From the NCBI GenBank assembly GCA_003278535.1, contig QCEG01000002.1:62001-126000 (forward strand): 64,000 nt of DNA. The letters run 5' to 3'. The stretch is from Prochlorococcus sp. AG-355-N18 (GTDB lineage Bacteria; Cyanobacteriota; Cyanobacteriia; PCC-6307; Cyanobiaceae). How positions within the stretch are numbered: position 1 is the stretch's first letter; each line of letters opens with the position of its first letter. Below the pieces are notes generated by a model. It ran no database searches. It had not been told where the DNA came from and worked only from the letters and a program-made list of their open reading frames with translations. This document shows, in pieces, positions 40,901 through 49,422 of the stretch. Made by a program: the position numbers and the translations under genes.

Positions 40901-41470
40901 TTAAATTGAAGTTCCTTTTTTGAGCTTTGACGAGGAATCATTTTCTGGAAAAATCTGTTTTATATTTTCTGGAAAGAAAAACTCTAATTGCCTCCTTAAA
41001 TCACCTTCATATAAATAGTCTTTTGTTGAGACTTTAAAAGTATCTCTTACTAATCGAACATTTATTTTTCCCTTTTTACCTGCCTCATTAATTCTTGATA
41101 AAACTAATTTAATTGGCTTATCTTTTGGTCCTTTTATGAGAGAAACAGCTTCATTTATACCCATTCCTTTAGTTGATTTGCCATCTATTTTTATGATTAC
41201 ATCATTTGGTTTAATGTCAGCTGAAGCAGCAGGTGAATCATTTATTACAGATTGAATAGTTAATTCAGCAGTGTCACTATTGAGAAAAAGCCTTATTCCA
41301 ATCCCTGATATTTCCTTATCTTTTTTATGAGATAGTTTTTTATTAGTTTTCACACATCCTGCATAATCTCGTGCTTCTAAACATTTTTTATGTAATTCAT
41401 CAGATATTTCAGCATTAACAGCAGTTGGTAAAGCGAGGGCAGCTAGTAATGGGAGTAGTAAGCGTTTCAT
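40901..41470 (-). CDS. PDZ-domain secreted protein
   Basis: Signal peptide; VINDSPAASADIKPNDVIIKIDGKSTKGMGINEAVSLIKGPKDKPIKLVLSR. Confidence 0.85.
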   Translation of the reverse strand: MKRLLLPLLAALALPTAVNAEISDELHKKCLEARDYAGCVKTNKKLSHKKDKEISGIGIRLFLNSDTAELTIQSVINDSPAASADIKPNDVIIKIDGKSTKGMGINEAVSLIKGPKDKPIKLVLSRINEAGKKGKINVRLVRDTFKVSTKDYLYEGDLRRQLEFFFPENIKQIFPENDSSSKLKKGTSI

Positions 41471-41474
41471 TTAT

Positions 41475-41879
41475 TTATTCAACAATAATTGAGCCTCCCA
41501 TCCCAAAAGGTGCATGAGGAGAACAAACATAATAGTATTTCCCAGCTGATACACCCGTTGTGTTCCATGATAGTTTTCCATCTTGAGTTCCAGGGGTACC
41601 TGATAATGTCCCTTTGGTTACTTGATCACCGCCTCCACGAGAAAATTCAGTCTTTATATAAAACGGATGACTAAACGCATCAACATTAAAAACAATAGTA
41701 TCTCCTTTATTAACAGTAACTGTAGGATCATTCCCACTTACAGATCCATTTTTATCTTTACCACTAAGAATATAGTTTTCTATACTTTCTGCTAAAACAT
41801 CAATAAAGTAAGTCTCTGACTTTGCATTCGCTGGAAATGAAAAACCTAAAAGCAAAGGCAATAATAAAAGTGAACGCAT
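41475..41879 (-). CDS. Cupredoxin (plastocyanin-like blue copper protein)
   Basis: Signal peptide; FSHPFYIKT and YYYVCSPHAPFGMGGSIIVE type-I copper ligands. Confidence 0.85.
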   Translation of the reverse strand: MRSLLLLPLLLGFSFPANAKSETYFIDVLAESIENYILSGKDKNGSVSGNDPTVTVNKGDTIVFNVDAFSHPFYIKTEFSRGGGDQVTKGTLSGTPGTQDGKLSWNTTGVSAGKYYYVCSPHAPFGMGGSIIVE

Positions 41880-41909
41880 AAACTTAAGGAATTTATATAA
41901 ACATATTAA

Positions 41910-41955
41910 AAAAAAAAGGAGCTAATTGCCCCTTATTTTAGATCGACTGTCAATC
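41910..41955 (-). terminator. Recurrent motif plus AAGGAGC-taatt-GCCCCTT terminator
   Basis: Shared ggagctaattgccccttattttagatcgactgtcaatc. Confidence 0.75.
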
Positions 41956-41962
41956 AATTAAA

Positions 41963-42283
41963 TTATCCCATCGCTGCTACTTCTTCAGCAAGTTGTTTAT
42001 TTCTTAGAATAACTTCTTCATCATTAAAAACAGGAAGTACATTCCATTCAACGCCAAATTTTGCTCTCCAAATACCAAAATGTTCAGCCATTTTAAGATG
42101 ACTGTCAGCTTTGCATGTTACGAAAACTTCTCCGGTTTGAGGAGCATGGACTCTACTTATCAATTCAAAGCCGTCAAAATTATCCTTAGGTGCGCCGGAA
42201 GCAATATATTGTTCAAAGAGTTTGTACCCTTCAGATTGCGAAAGAGTATCTGGGATAACTCCATGAACGTGATAGTAAGCCAT
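41963..42283 (-). CDS. DUF3303-like protein
   Basis: GEVFVTCKADSHLKMAEHFGIWRAKFGVEWNVLPVFNDEE. Confidence 0.65.
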   Translation of the reverse strand: MAYYHVHGVIPDTLSQSEGYKLFEQYIASGAPKDNFDGFELISRVHAPQTGEVFVTCKADSHLKMAEHFGIWRAKFGVEWNVLPVFNDEEVILRNKQLAEEVAAMG

Positions 42284-42620
42284 AATTAAAATTCAATAGT
42301 GTAATTTCAATCTAAAAACGATAATTTAAAAAGTATTTAATTTATCTTTAAATTTAGATTTTTATATCGACAGTCAATCATCTATTTACTGATTGATATC
42401 TCTCTCTAGACTTTATCTCAAATAATTTATGATTGGCTTCAGTTGTATGCCTGCAACTGCCTCATGACAACCATGTATTAATCCTAGGACTGGTAATTAA
42501 TTAACAGTCTCAAAATTTGGTCCTCTACCCGAACTTTATTCTTCCTTAAACCGTACATTGTGATACTCATAATAATATGCGTTGGTAGTTAGAACATAGG
42601 TGTAGTAAGTAAGAGGAAAT

Positions 42621-42704
42621 CATGAATAAAAGAGTTCCTTATACAATCATTCCTAAATACCTTAGGACTATTAATGATATAGATAATGGAGCAAATATAA
42701 AGTA
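42621..42704 (+). CDS. 27-aa candidate small ORF
   Basis: GAGG upstream of ATG; MNKRVPYTIIPKYLRTINDIDNGANIK. Confidence 0.3.
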
Positions 42705-42803
42705 ATTTATTGGAAACTTAAGTGTGAAGAGAACCCTTCATATCGCGGCTGCGAAATTTAAAATATTGCTATGCTATTTAGATTAAAATAAAGATTATAA
42801 ATA

Positions 42804-43046
42804 ATGAAAAAAAAAGTTCTTCCTTTTATCAAAAAATACCCAATGAGCATTTTATTAGCGATTATTGCTATTAATTTATTCTCTATTGCTAGCAGTTTAA
42901 GAACAGAAGCTTATTTAAATAGGGAAAAGAATCTTTGTATTAAATATTTAAAACATCAAATAGATCGAGACACTCTTATCAAAAAGCTAAGAATAGTTAA
43001 GCAGGCAAATCCATCTAGTATTTGTGACTCTGTTCTTAAAAGTTAA
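42804..43046 (+). CDS. Small membrane protein
   Basis: ORF 80 aa. Confidence 0.5.
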   Translation: MKKKVLPFIKKYPMSILLAIIAINLFSIASSLRTEAYLNREKNLCIKYLKHQIDRDTLIKKLRIVKQANPSSICDSVLKS

Positions 43047-43049
43047 AAA

Positions 43050-43388
43050 ATGCAATTAAAGTCTTTTACACCATTGGTTGCAGTATTTGGTACTTCATTT
43101 CTTATAACTATTATTTTGATTAAAAGCTTCCAAGTTTTTATGGGAATATCAATATGTCTTTTAGCGATGCTGAAGCTTATGGATATTGAAGCTTTTGGTT
43201 TGAGTTATAAAAAATATGATTTAATTACTTCTCGATTTAAAAATTGGATTTATATCTATCCTTTTTGCGAATTATTAATTGGCTTATGTTTTTTACTATC
43301 TTCACCTCCCTCTTCAATTATTTTTATTGCTTTAATACAGCCCGAACGAACTTTCCTCTGTAATGAAAAGCATCTAGTACAGCATTAA
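43050..43388 (+). CDS. Membrane protein (DoxX/MauE-like)
   Basis: Multi-TM ORF; 3' end overlaps the convergent ORF 43324. Confidence 0.5.
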   Translation: MQLKSFTPLVAVFGTSFLITIILIKSFQVFMGISICLLAMLKLMDIEAFGLSYKKYDLITSRFKNWIYIYPFCELLIGLCFLLSSPPSSIIFIALIQPERTFLCNEKHLVQH

Positions 43389-43554
43389 CATTCCATTTAA
43401 TAGGTGCTGTTCTACTAGCCCCAAGAATGTAATGTTCTCTTTCTATTAAAAAGCCATCTTCATAGCAATCTCTAAATTGCTTTAAGTACCATTGGCTAAC
43501 TCCTAACCAGTAGGCTGCTTCACTTGTTTTAAGCCATCTCTCTTCAGTTGTCAT
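43324..43554 (-). CDS. Excisionase-like HTH protein
   Basis: WLKTSEAAYWLGVSQWYLKQFRD; adjacent to integrase. Confidence 0.6.
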   Translation of the reverse strand: MTTEERWLKTSEAAYWLGVSQWYLKQFRDCYEDGFLIEREHYILGASRTAPIKWNVNAVLDAFHYRGKFVRAVLKQ

Positions 43555-43578
43555 TTTTTACCTTGAATGAAATATTAC

Positions 43579-43767
43579 TTAGCTGTCGCTGTCTTTCCTA
43601 AAACGACTCTTAAAACCATGCTTCAACATTGGCGTAGCCGTAGATAGGTCATGGCCTTTATTAATATGGTCAGCCGCTTCAATAAAATCCGCAGTTGATT
43701 TAGCATCATCATTGGAACGCTTCCTTACGGAAACATTGTATTTTCTATTAAAGCGACTTTTAGCCAT
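43579..43767 (-). CDS. Small basic protein
   Basis: ORF 62 aa between integrase and HTH protein. Confidence 0.5.
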   Translation of the reverse strand: MAKSRFNRKYNVSVRKRSNDDAKSTADFIEAADHINKGHDLSTATPMLKHGFKSRFRKDSDS

Positions 43768-43963
43768 ATTAATTCTGGAGAATTGTTGTTAGTAGTAACA
43801 GCAACCCTGACCTCGTCTATCCACCTTGCCAAAGGTTTATACAAGTAATTCAGAATCTATTTGAAGATCAGAGTCTCCCGTAGTTGTTCATAAGTTGGCA
43901 CAAATATAGCCTCGTTTATCAGTTCTTATAAGTACTAAGTTATACATTCGAAATATTTAATTT

Positions 43964-45325
43964 TCATAATGTAATCCTCTCTTTGTTATGTAGATCAAAG
44001 GCTCTTTCAACACTCATTTCATCTGTATAACTTGCGTAACTTCCATTGTGAACATCAACTGTGTGACCCATTGCCTCGGCTGCGTCTTTAATAGATATTG
44101 GATACCTAGAACCTGTATGACATTGATGGGCAAATCTATGCCTGAGACTATATGGAGTTATATCAGAATTAGTCTTTTCAATTTCTTTCCAAATTGGATG
44201 TTTTTTTAATTTTTTAGTAAATGCTTTGCCTACTTCGGCATAACTATTTTTGTCCTGTACTAAACTAATTTGTTTTAATACTGTTGCTGGTAGTTTTACT
44301 AATTCTGAATCTAATAAGCTAATTAATTTATTACCTAAATTAGGTTTATCAGTTAAGTCCATAGCAAATACTCTTCTTGAGTCTCTATCTTGGTTAGTCG
44401 TATTTAAATTATTTTTTATATGGCCTACATATAACTTCCCACCTCTGACTTCAAGTTCTGCAAGTTCAGATAGTCTTAAACCAAAAATTGATATTAATCC
44501 TGTAGCTAAAAACATCTCAGGGTCACTTGATTCAAGATCATCCAATAATCTCAATAAATCACTTTCTTTTACATAAGGAGTTAATGAGGATTTTTTAGAT
44601 TTTTTAGAAACGCCTTTTAATTCTTTTCTGTAGTCATCTTCTGGAGGTTGCCATCTTTTATCATTCATTGAATGTCTTTTGATGCCATAAGTTAATATGT
44701 CGCACCAAGTATCTAGATATCTTTTTTTCTGATCTGGGGTGATATTTTCCCCTAATTTTGCAGCACATAATTTTATTAATTCTGTACCTGTATTAGGTGC
44801 TGGCCTCTTATTCATTACCTCTAAAAATATTTGAATCCTTGTGAAGTATTTTTTCTCTGTTCCGCTTGAAAGTGGTCTTTTAGTAGCCAAAAATTGGTCA
44901 ACTTTTGTGGCCTTTAATTTTGCCTCATATTCTTTAAAAACCTTATCGTATTCTTTTTGTGGATAGAAATGTTTTGGTGGAACTATTAGAAAATCTTGCC
45001 ATGCTTTATTAGGTGCTGTTATATCATCCCCAATAAATTTAGACTTCCATCTTCTACCAGCATCACTAAGTGGAAGGTTTTCTTTAACTACTAAAGGTTT
45101 TATAAATTTAATTGCATTGAGGACATCTATACCAGAAGATTTCTTCCATTTAATAGGAAGTGTCACAGAGGTTCTTTTGTTGGCTTTACCAAGCCCTTCG
45201 TTGTAAACATATAGGATTTTAGTCTTGCCACTTGTCTCGCCATTTACAAGCCATCCTTGCCCAAAATTAGTGCGAACGGAATCTCTTAAGTCTGTTTCCC
45301 AAGAACCATTACTAATACTGGCCAT
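43964..45325 (-). CDS. Tyrosine recombinase (integrase)
   Basis: IFGLRLSELAELEV, TPYSLRHRFAHQCH, EAMGHTVDVHNGSYASY (R..HxxR..GH..Y). Confidence 0.93.
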   Translation of the reverse strand: MASISNGSWETDLRDSVRTNFGQGWLVNGETSGKTKILYVYNEGLGKANKRTSVTLPIKWKKSSGIDVLNAIKFIKPLVVKENLPLSDAGRRWKSKFIGDDITAPNKAWQDFLIVPPKHFYPQKEYDKVFKEYEAKLKATKVDQFLATKRPLSSGTEKKYFTRIQIFLEVMNKRPAPNTGTELIKLCAAKLGENITPDQKKRYLDTWCDILTYGIKRHSMNDKRWQPPEDDYRKELKGVSKKSKKSSLTPYVKESDLLRLLDDLESSDPEMFLATGLISIFGLRLSELAELEVRGGKLYVGHIKNNLNTTNQDRDSRRVFAMDLTDKPNLGNKLISLLDSELVKLPATVLKQISLVQDKNSYAEVGKAFTKKLKKHPIWKEIEKTNSDITPYSLRHRFAHQCHTGSRYPISIKDAAEAMGHTVDVHNGSYASYTDEMSVERAFDLHNKERITL

Positions 45326-45464
45326 TTAATTAGTGCTATTAGTGCGAATATTAGTGCGATTTACCCAATATGTCCATATATTCACTTATAAGTACTTGAA
45401 GTGGAGTGTATATTTTCTTCTCTCTAAATTCTTTAAAACCCCTGCGGTAGTTCGGCTTTTGGGT

Positions 45465-45537
<73 letters not shown>

Positions 45538-45608
45538 AATTTTCAAGTGGGCCGGGTTGGACCAGATAAGATTACCAGCAGCACAGTAATTCTGAAGTGT
45601 GCAGAATA

Positions 45609-45637
45609 AATTTAGACGGCCTTTATGTGACTGTCAA
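45609..45637 (-). promoter_or_regulatory. Candidate promoter for tRNA-Thr
   Basis: Minus strand TTGACA-N17-TAAATT. Confidence 0.6.
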
Positions 45638-45685
45638 ATTATTTCTAGGGAGTGCTATCAGAAAGGCTTAGTCCTCTAATAAACC

Positions 45686-45877
45686 TTATTGAAGCTTATC
45701 GATCATTTCATCATGAAGTCTCCTCATTAATATTGTCATCAATATTCTTTCTCTACTTTCAAGTCTGAACCAATTTTGAAAAGATAATCTTTCAAAATTA
45801 AGTTCTTCCCTTATAGATATAATTTCACGCATTAATTTAGTTGAATCTTCTTCATCCACCAATTTCTTCCCCATCAT
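45686..45877 (-). CDS. Hypothetical protein
   Basis: ORF 63 aa overlapping upstream gene (operon). Confidence 0.5.
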   Translation of the reverse strand: MMGKKLVDEEDSTKLMREIISIREELNFERLSFQNWFRLESRERILMTILMRRLHDEMIDKLQ

Positions 45878-46100
45878 CTATTTCTATTTCGTCATCAATA
45901 AAATTGTTGATCCATTGCTCCATAGATTCTTTTTCATTATCTTTATGGAGAATTTCAATTTTATTTTCTAAAATGAGAATTCGATTTTCAAGATTTTTAA
46001 AGTCATTTTTAACTGAGTAAAAGAATTCCCTATGAGAGGCAAGTTCTTCAGTAATTAGTTTTTTAAATCTTATGAATTCTTTTGCTAAGGGTAGATTCAT
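45852..46100 (-). CDS. Coiled-coil acidic-tail protein
   Basis: ORF 82 aa, NNFIDDEIEIDDGEEIGG tail, overlaps neighbours. Confidence 0.55.
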   Translation of the reverse strand: MNLPLAKEFIRFKKLITEELASHREFFYSVKNDFKNLENRILILENKIEILHKDNEKESMEQWINNFIDDEIEIDDGEEIGG

Positions 46101-46828
46101 TTGCTTAAAAGTAAGTCACTTGAATCGATAACTTCATTATTAGTTCCCTTATATGCCTCGGTACATCCGTCTTTAAACTTACAAAAACGACAATTATTGG
46201 ATGATGGTTTTGCCTTTGGTATGTCTGACTGTCCAGCTATAGTTAGGACGTCTTTAATTTTTTGTCTTATAGGATCGGGTAGAACTTTATTAAGAGCATC
46301 ATCTCCTTCAATAGCAATATAACCAGGATTATCATCTAAGCTTTCATAACTTTTTGATCCATTGCTGTAGTAAAGACCAAACCCTTCTATTGTTGGCATT
46401 CTCTTTCCAGCTGCTCTTGCGGCACCCTGCAAAAGGATTGCATATAGGCCAATCTGGACTAAATGCCAATCTCTTTTTTTGCCAGATTTTGCGTCATAAA
46501 TAAATATTTTCCCTTCTGGATTCTTTCTTATTAAATCTGGCGTCCCAAATAATTTCATGCCGCATAGATTTATTGACTGCAATGGAAGCTCTAAATCAAG
46601 TTCAGATGATGGATATTTATTTTTAAGATTTAAAGCTAAATCATTAAGAACGGCTGTATGTTTAATTCTCCACTGCGCAAGAAATTTATCATCCGTTGGT
46701 GGTTTATATTTTGCAGCTTTCCAGAGTGCTAAATCGCAACTGTTACTAAAACTTGTTGCCTCAGCAACAGTACTTGGGCCAAGGCACTCATATCCGGATG
46801 CCTTTTTTGTGAATAAGGAAAAGTTCAT
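46097..46828 (-). CDS. PD-(D/E)XK nuclease, Cas4/RecB-like
   Basis: GTPDLIRKNPEGKIFIYDAKSGKKRDWHLVQIGLYAILL and C-terminal CRFCKFKDGC cysteine cluster. Confidence 0.82.
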   Translation of the reverse strand: MNFSLFTKKASGYECLGPSTVAEATSFSNSCDLALWKAAKYKPPTDDKFLAQWRIKHTAVLNDLALNLKNKYPSSELDLELPLQSINLCGMKLFGTPDLIRKNPEGKIFIYDAKSGKKRDWHLVQIGLYAILLQGAARAAGKRMPTIEGFGLYYSNGSKSYESLDDNPGYIAIEGDDALNKVLPDPIRQKIKDVLTIAGQSDIPKAKPSSNNCRFCKFKDGCTEAYKGTNNEVIDSSDLLLSK

Positions 46829-47373
46829 TTTTTAAAGTGTAAATTTGGTATACAAACAGCTAATGCCATAGGGAGGCCTAACTTATGAGACTGCTCAGAA
46901 AAAGTAATAATCAAATTCTCTACAAATTCTTGGCTATCTGAAATATTGCCTTCTAAGATCTTTGGCTCGCCGATTTCAGCGTCATTTTGAGATTGACTAC
47001 TTTCCTCACCCATCTCTTTAGTTGAGTTTGAGGTGTCCTCATAATCCAATTGATTTAGAAATTTAATCGTTTCTTTTGGTTGTAATTGAATTGGACTTAA
47101 CCTAAAGCCATTTTTTCGCTTTTCTAATGTGACTTTTTGGCCTAAAAGATTAGCAGCAATTTTTAGGTTGTAATCTCTCAAGTCAACAAGAAATACATTA
47201 GGCTCTCCCGATTCCTCATCAATTGATCGTCCATTAATAAAGTCAGCTCCGAAAGGACTTTCTTTAATATCTAAGAAAATTCTCTCCACTATTGCTGTAG
47301 TAGTAAAAGATTCTTTTTTTGCATCTAATAAAGAATCTTGAATAAAATTGTCTAAATTTTGTTTAATCATCAC
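46825..47373 (-). CDS. Hypothetical protein (operon with Cas4/RecB-like nuclease)
   Basis: ORF 182 aa, 4-bp overlap with 46097-46828. Confidence 0.6.
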   Translation of the reverse strand: MMIKQNLDNFIQDSLLDAKKESFTTTAIVERIFLDIKESPFGADFINGRSIDEESGEPNVFLVDLRDYNLKIAANLLGQKVTLEKRKNGFRLSPIQLQPKETIKFLNQLDYEDTSNSTKEMGEESSQSQNDAEIGEPKILEGNISDSQEFVENLIITFSEQSHKLGLPMALAVCIPNLHFKK

Positions 47374-47584
47374 AACCGTTATTTGAATATGGATTATGAG
47401 GAGTTTTAGACCAAAGGTGCATCCATTTATCTAATTCAACTGAATTAGCTTGGCCTTCTTGATTATTTTCTGAAGAAATAATTTCTTTTGGATTCTCTTC
47501 AGCAATAAAATTATTGGGACCTAAAGTTGTCCTTTTGTTTAATTTGTGTCCAAAAGTTATTTTGAACGAATTAAAATAGTTCAT
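47363..47584 (-). CDS. Hypothetical protein
   Basis: ORF 73 aa, overlaps next gene. Confidence 0.55.
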   Translation of the reverse strand: MNYFNSFKITFGHKLNKRTTLGPNNFIAEENPKEIISSENNQEGQANSVELDKWMHLWSKTPHNPYSNNGCDD

Positions 47585-47610
47585 GAGTGCTCATGGATAA
47601 TGTTTACTCA

Positions 47611-47651
47611 GCCCAATAGGGCCGTGCTAGGGAGAACCACCTCCTTAGCAC
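47611..47651. promoter_or_regulatory. Tandem hairpins in leader of 47584 operon
   Basis: GCCC-aata-GGGC then GTGCTAGGGAG-aaccac-CTCCTTAGCAC. Confidence 0.6.
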
Positions 47652-47660
47652 ATCAACTTA

Positions 47661-47705
47661 TTACATGTGTAATATGATGATTTAATAAATTTACTACAAG
47701 TGTAG
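47661..47705. promoter_or_regulatory. Twin palindromic operator candidates
   Basis: TTACATGTGTAA (47661-47672) and CTACAAGTGTAG (47694-47705), 33 bp apart. Confidence 0.55.
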
Positions 47706-47903
47706 GAATTACTTATTAATTATTTACGTTTCGACACATTCACGTTTGCTAAATATCATATTTTTTAAAAAATGTAAGAGGATTATTGATTTTGTCTATT
47801 ATTATGGGAACTGCATTTATGACGATCTACGTAATGTAGTAATTTTAATTTGTTCTCTACTGCATAAATAGATATTATTTGAATAAGATATCTCCTTTTA
47901 ATA

Positions 47904-49418
47904 GTGATTTCTCAAAATTTTTTATATAACTACGGTATTAATGAAGTTAAATCTGTTATTAAATCAGCAAGAGCTTGTCGTAGAAAATTGTCAATTCTTG
48001 AAAGTACTTTATATAGGTTCGAGGGAGAATCTGATTTTGAAATGATTAAAGAAGATTTGGTTTATCAAGTCCAAGAAATTGAAAATGAGGAGGGGTATAA
48101 AGCTTTTTCTTATTTCTTTGGTATTACCTATGAGGAAGATCAGAAAAATAATAATAGTGAAGCAATTTTTTCAAATGTTCCACCCCTTTTGGTTGTAATA
48201 GAAAATATTCCAGATGATGCATTACCATCACTTCCTTGGTTTGAATCGAATGTTAATAGATATCTGTATACAGAAGCAAAAGAGAAAGAATATCTAAATT
48301 TAACTCCTGAAGTAAGGGATATGAAAGTTGAATCGCAGAATTTAGAATTTTTTAAAAGAATTAGATTAGATGAAATTCATGAAGCTGTTATAAAAAAGAT
48401 GCAAGATAGAAATTTTAGTGTTAGGGCTTCAGAAATTTTTAGTCTTTATGTGTCTATCTTGATAGCTAATGATCTTGGTCTTGAGATTTCAACAAAAGAT
48501 ATGGAAGCAAACTTTAATATTGATTATAAATTTGAAACTTTTCCGCATGTAAAAAAATTATTTAATTCCTACTACGAAAAAATAAAAAACAATATCCAGA
48601 ACCAAAAAATAATTCCAATTACACTTGAACCTCAAGATGATTTATGGATTGAATTAATTGAAGAAATAAGACTTATTGGTGAAAAGATGAAATTTCTTAA
48701 GAAACAATATGCTGATAAATTTGTACAGCTAAAAAGTCTAAATACTATACAAACACTTTGTTATGAAATTAAGGAATTTTTATTCTTACATTTTGCAGGT
48801 ACTTCCGAAATTCCAACAATGAGAGAAATTCAAAAAAAAGATAAAGGACCAAGCTTAATAAAAAAAATTCAAGCAGGTGATGGTGGAGAGAAAAAAGGTA
48901 TTGAAGTAATTAAGGATGCGTACAAAATCTTTTTAAAGGATCAACAAATAAAATCTGATATTTTCAAGAAAAATCATGACTTTAATCCCTCTTTCGATGT
49001 ACAAGGCAGACTTTATCAAGAAGTATTTAAAAATCAAATTTTTAGTACAATAAGTAAATCTATTCGGGAATCAAGTTTTAGTTCTACACAATGGGAGCTT
49101 ATTAGAGAACCAAAAAATAATTTCGATTTACATTTAAAAAACTTAGAAAGTGAAGAGGAGATTCTTATATTGATAAAAGCAAAATTAGATGAAGCAAGTT
49201 TTAAAGGGCTATATTCTACATTTTTCGATTTTAAATCTTTAAAGGAGAGGAAATTCCTAATAATTTCTAAATTTAATCCAAAAATTCAATCTGAAAAAAA
49301 ATTTGTTAAAGAAAAAGTATTCGCCCTTTCTCAAAAGTCTGGGGTGGAAATTGAAGTCATTTCAATTATTGAAATTGAGGAGTTTTTTCAAAAACTTTCT
49401 AATTCTAAAGAGGATTAA
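47904..49418 (+). CDS. Large accessory protein with possible nuclease-like C-terminus
   Basis: ORF 504 aa; GRLYQEVFKNQIF...NNFDLHLKNLESEEEILILIKAKLDEASF; GTG start. Confidence 0.55.
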   Translation: MISQNFLYNYGINEVKSVIKSARACRRKLSILESTLYRFEGESDFEMIKEDLVYQVQEIENEEGYKAFSYFFGITYEEDQKNNNSEAIFSNVPPLLVVIENIPDDALPSLPWFESNVNRYLYTEAKEKEYLNLTPEVRDMKVESQNLEFFKRIRLDEIHEAVIKKMQDRNFSVRASEIFSLYVSILIANDLGLEISTKDMEANFNIDYKFETFPHVKKLFNSYYEKIKNNIQNQKIIPITLEPQDDLWIELIEEIRLIGEKMKFLKKQYADKFVQLKSLNTIQTLCYEIKEFLFLHFAGTSEIPTMREIQKKDKGPSLIKKIQAGDGGEKKGIEVIKDAYKIFLKDQQIKSDIFKKNHDFNPSFDVQGRLYQEVFKNQIFSTISKSIRESSFSSTQWELIREPKNNFDLHLKNLESEEEILILIKAKLDEASFKGLYSTFFDFKSLKERKFLIISKFNPKIQSEKKFVKEKVFALSQKSGVEIEVISIIEIEEFFQKLSNSKED

Positions 49419-49422
49419 TTTA

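Noticed and set aside
42096-42115. GACTGTC inside ORF 41963-42283
   Set aside because: Lies within coding sequence and lacks the flanking TAAAAT/terminator context.
42366-42380. ATCGACAGTCAATCA as another copy of the repeat
   Set aside because: The core is inverted (GACAGTC versus GACTGTC in that orientation) and no terminator-like hairpin follows; too weak to count.
45628-45640. Possible further copy of the TTGACAGTC repeat
   Set aside because: On the minus strand TTGACA is followed 17 bp later by TAAATT, upstream of tRNA-Thr, so it is better explained as the tRNA promoter.
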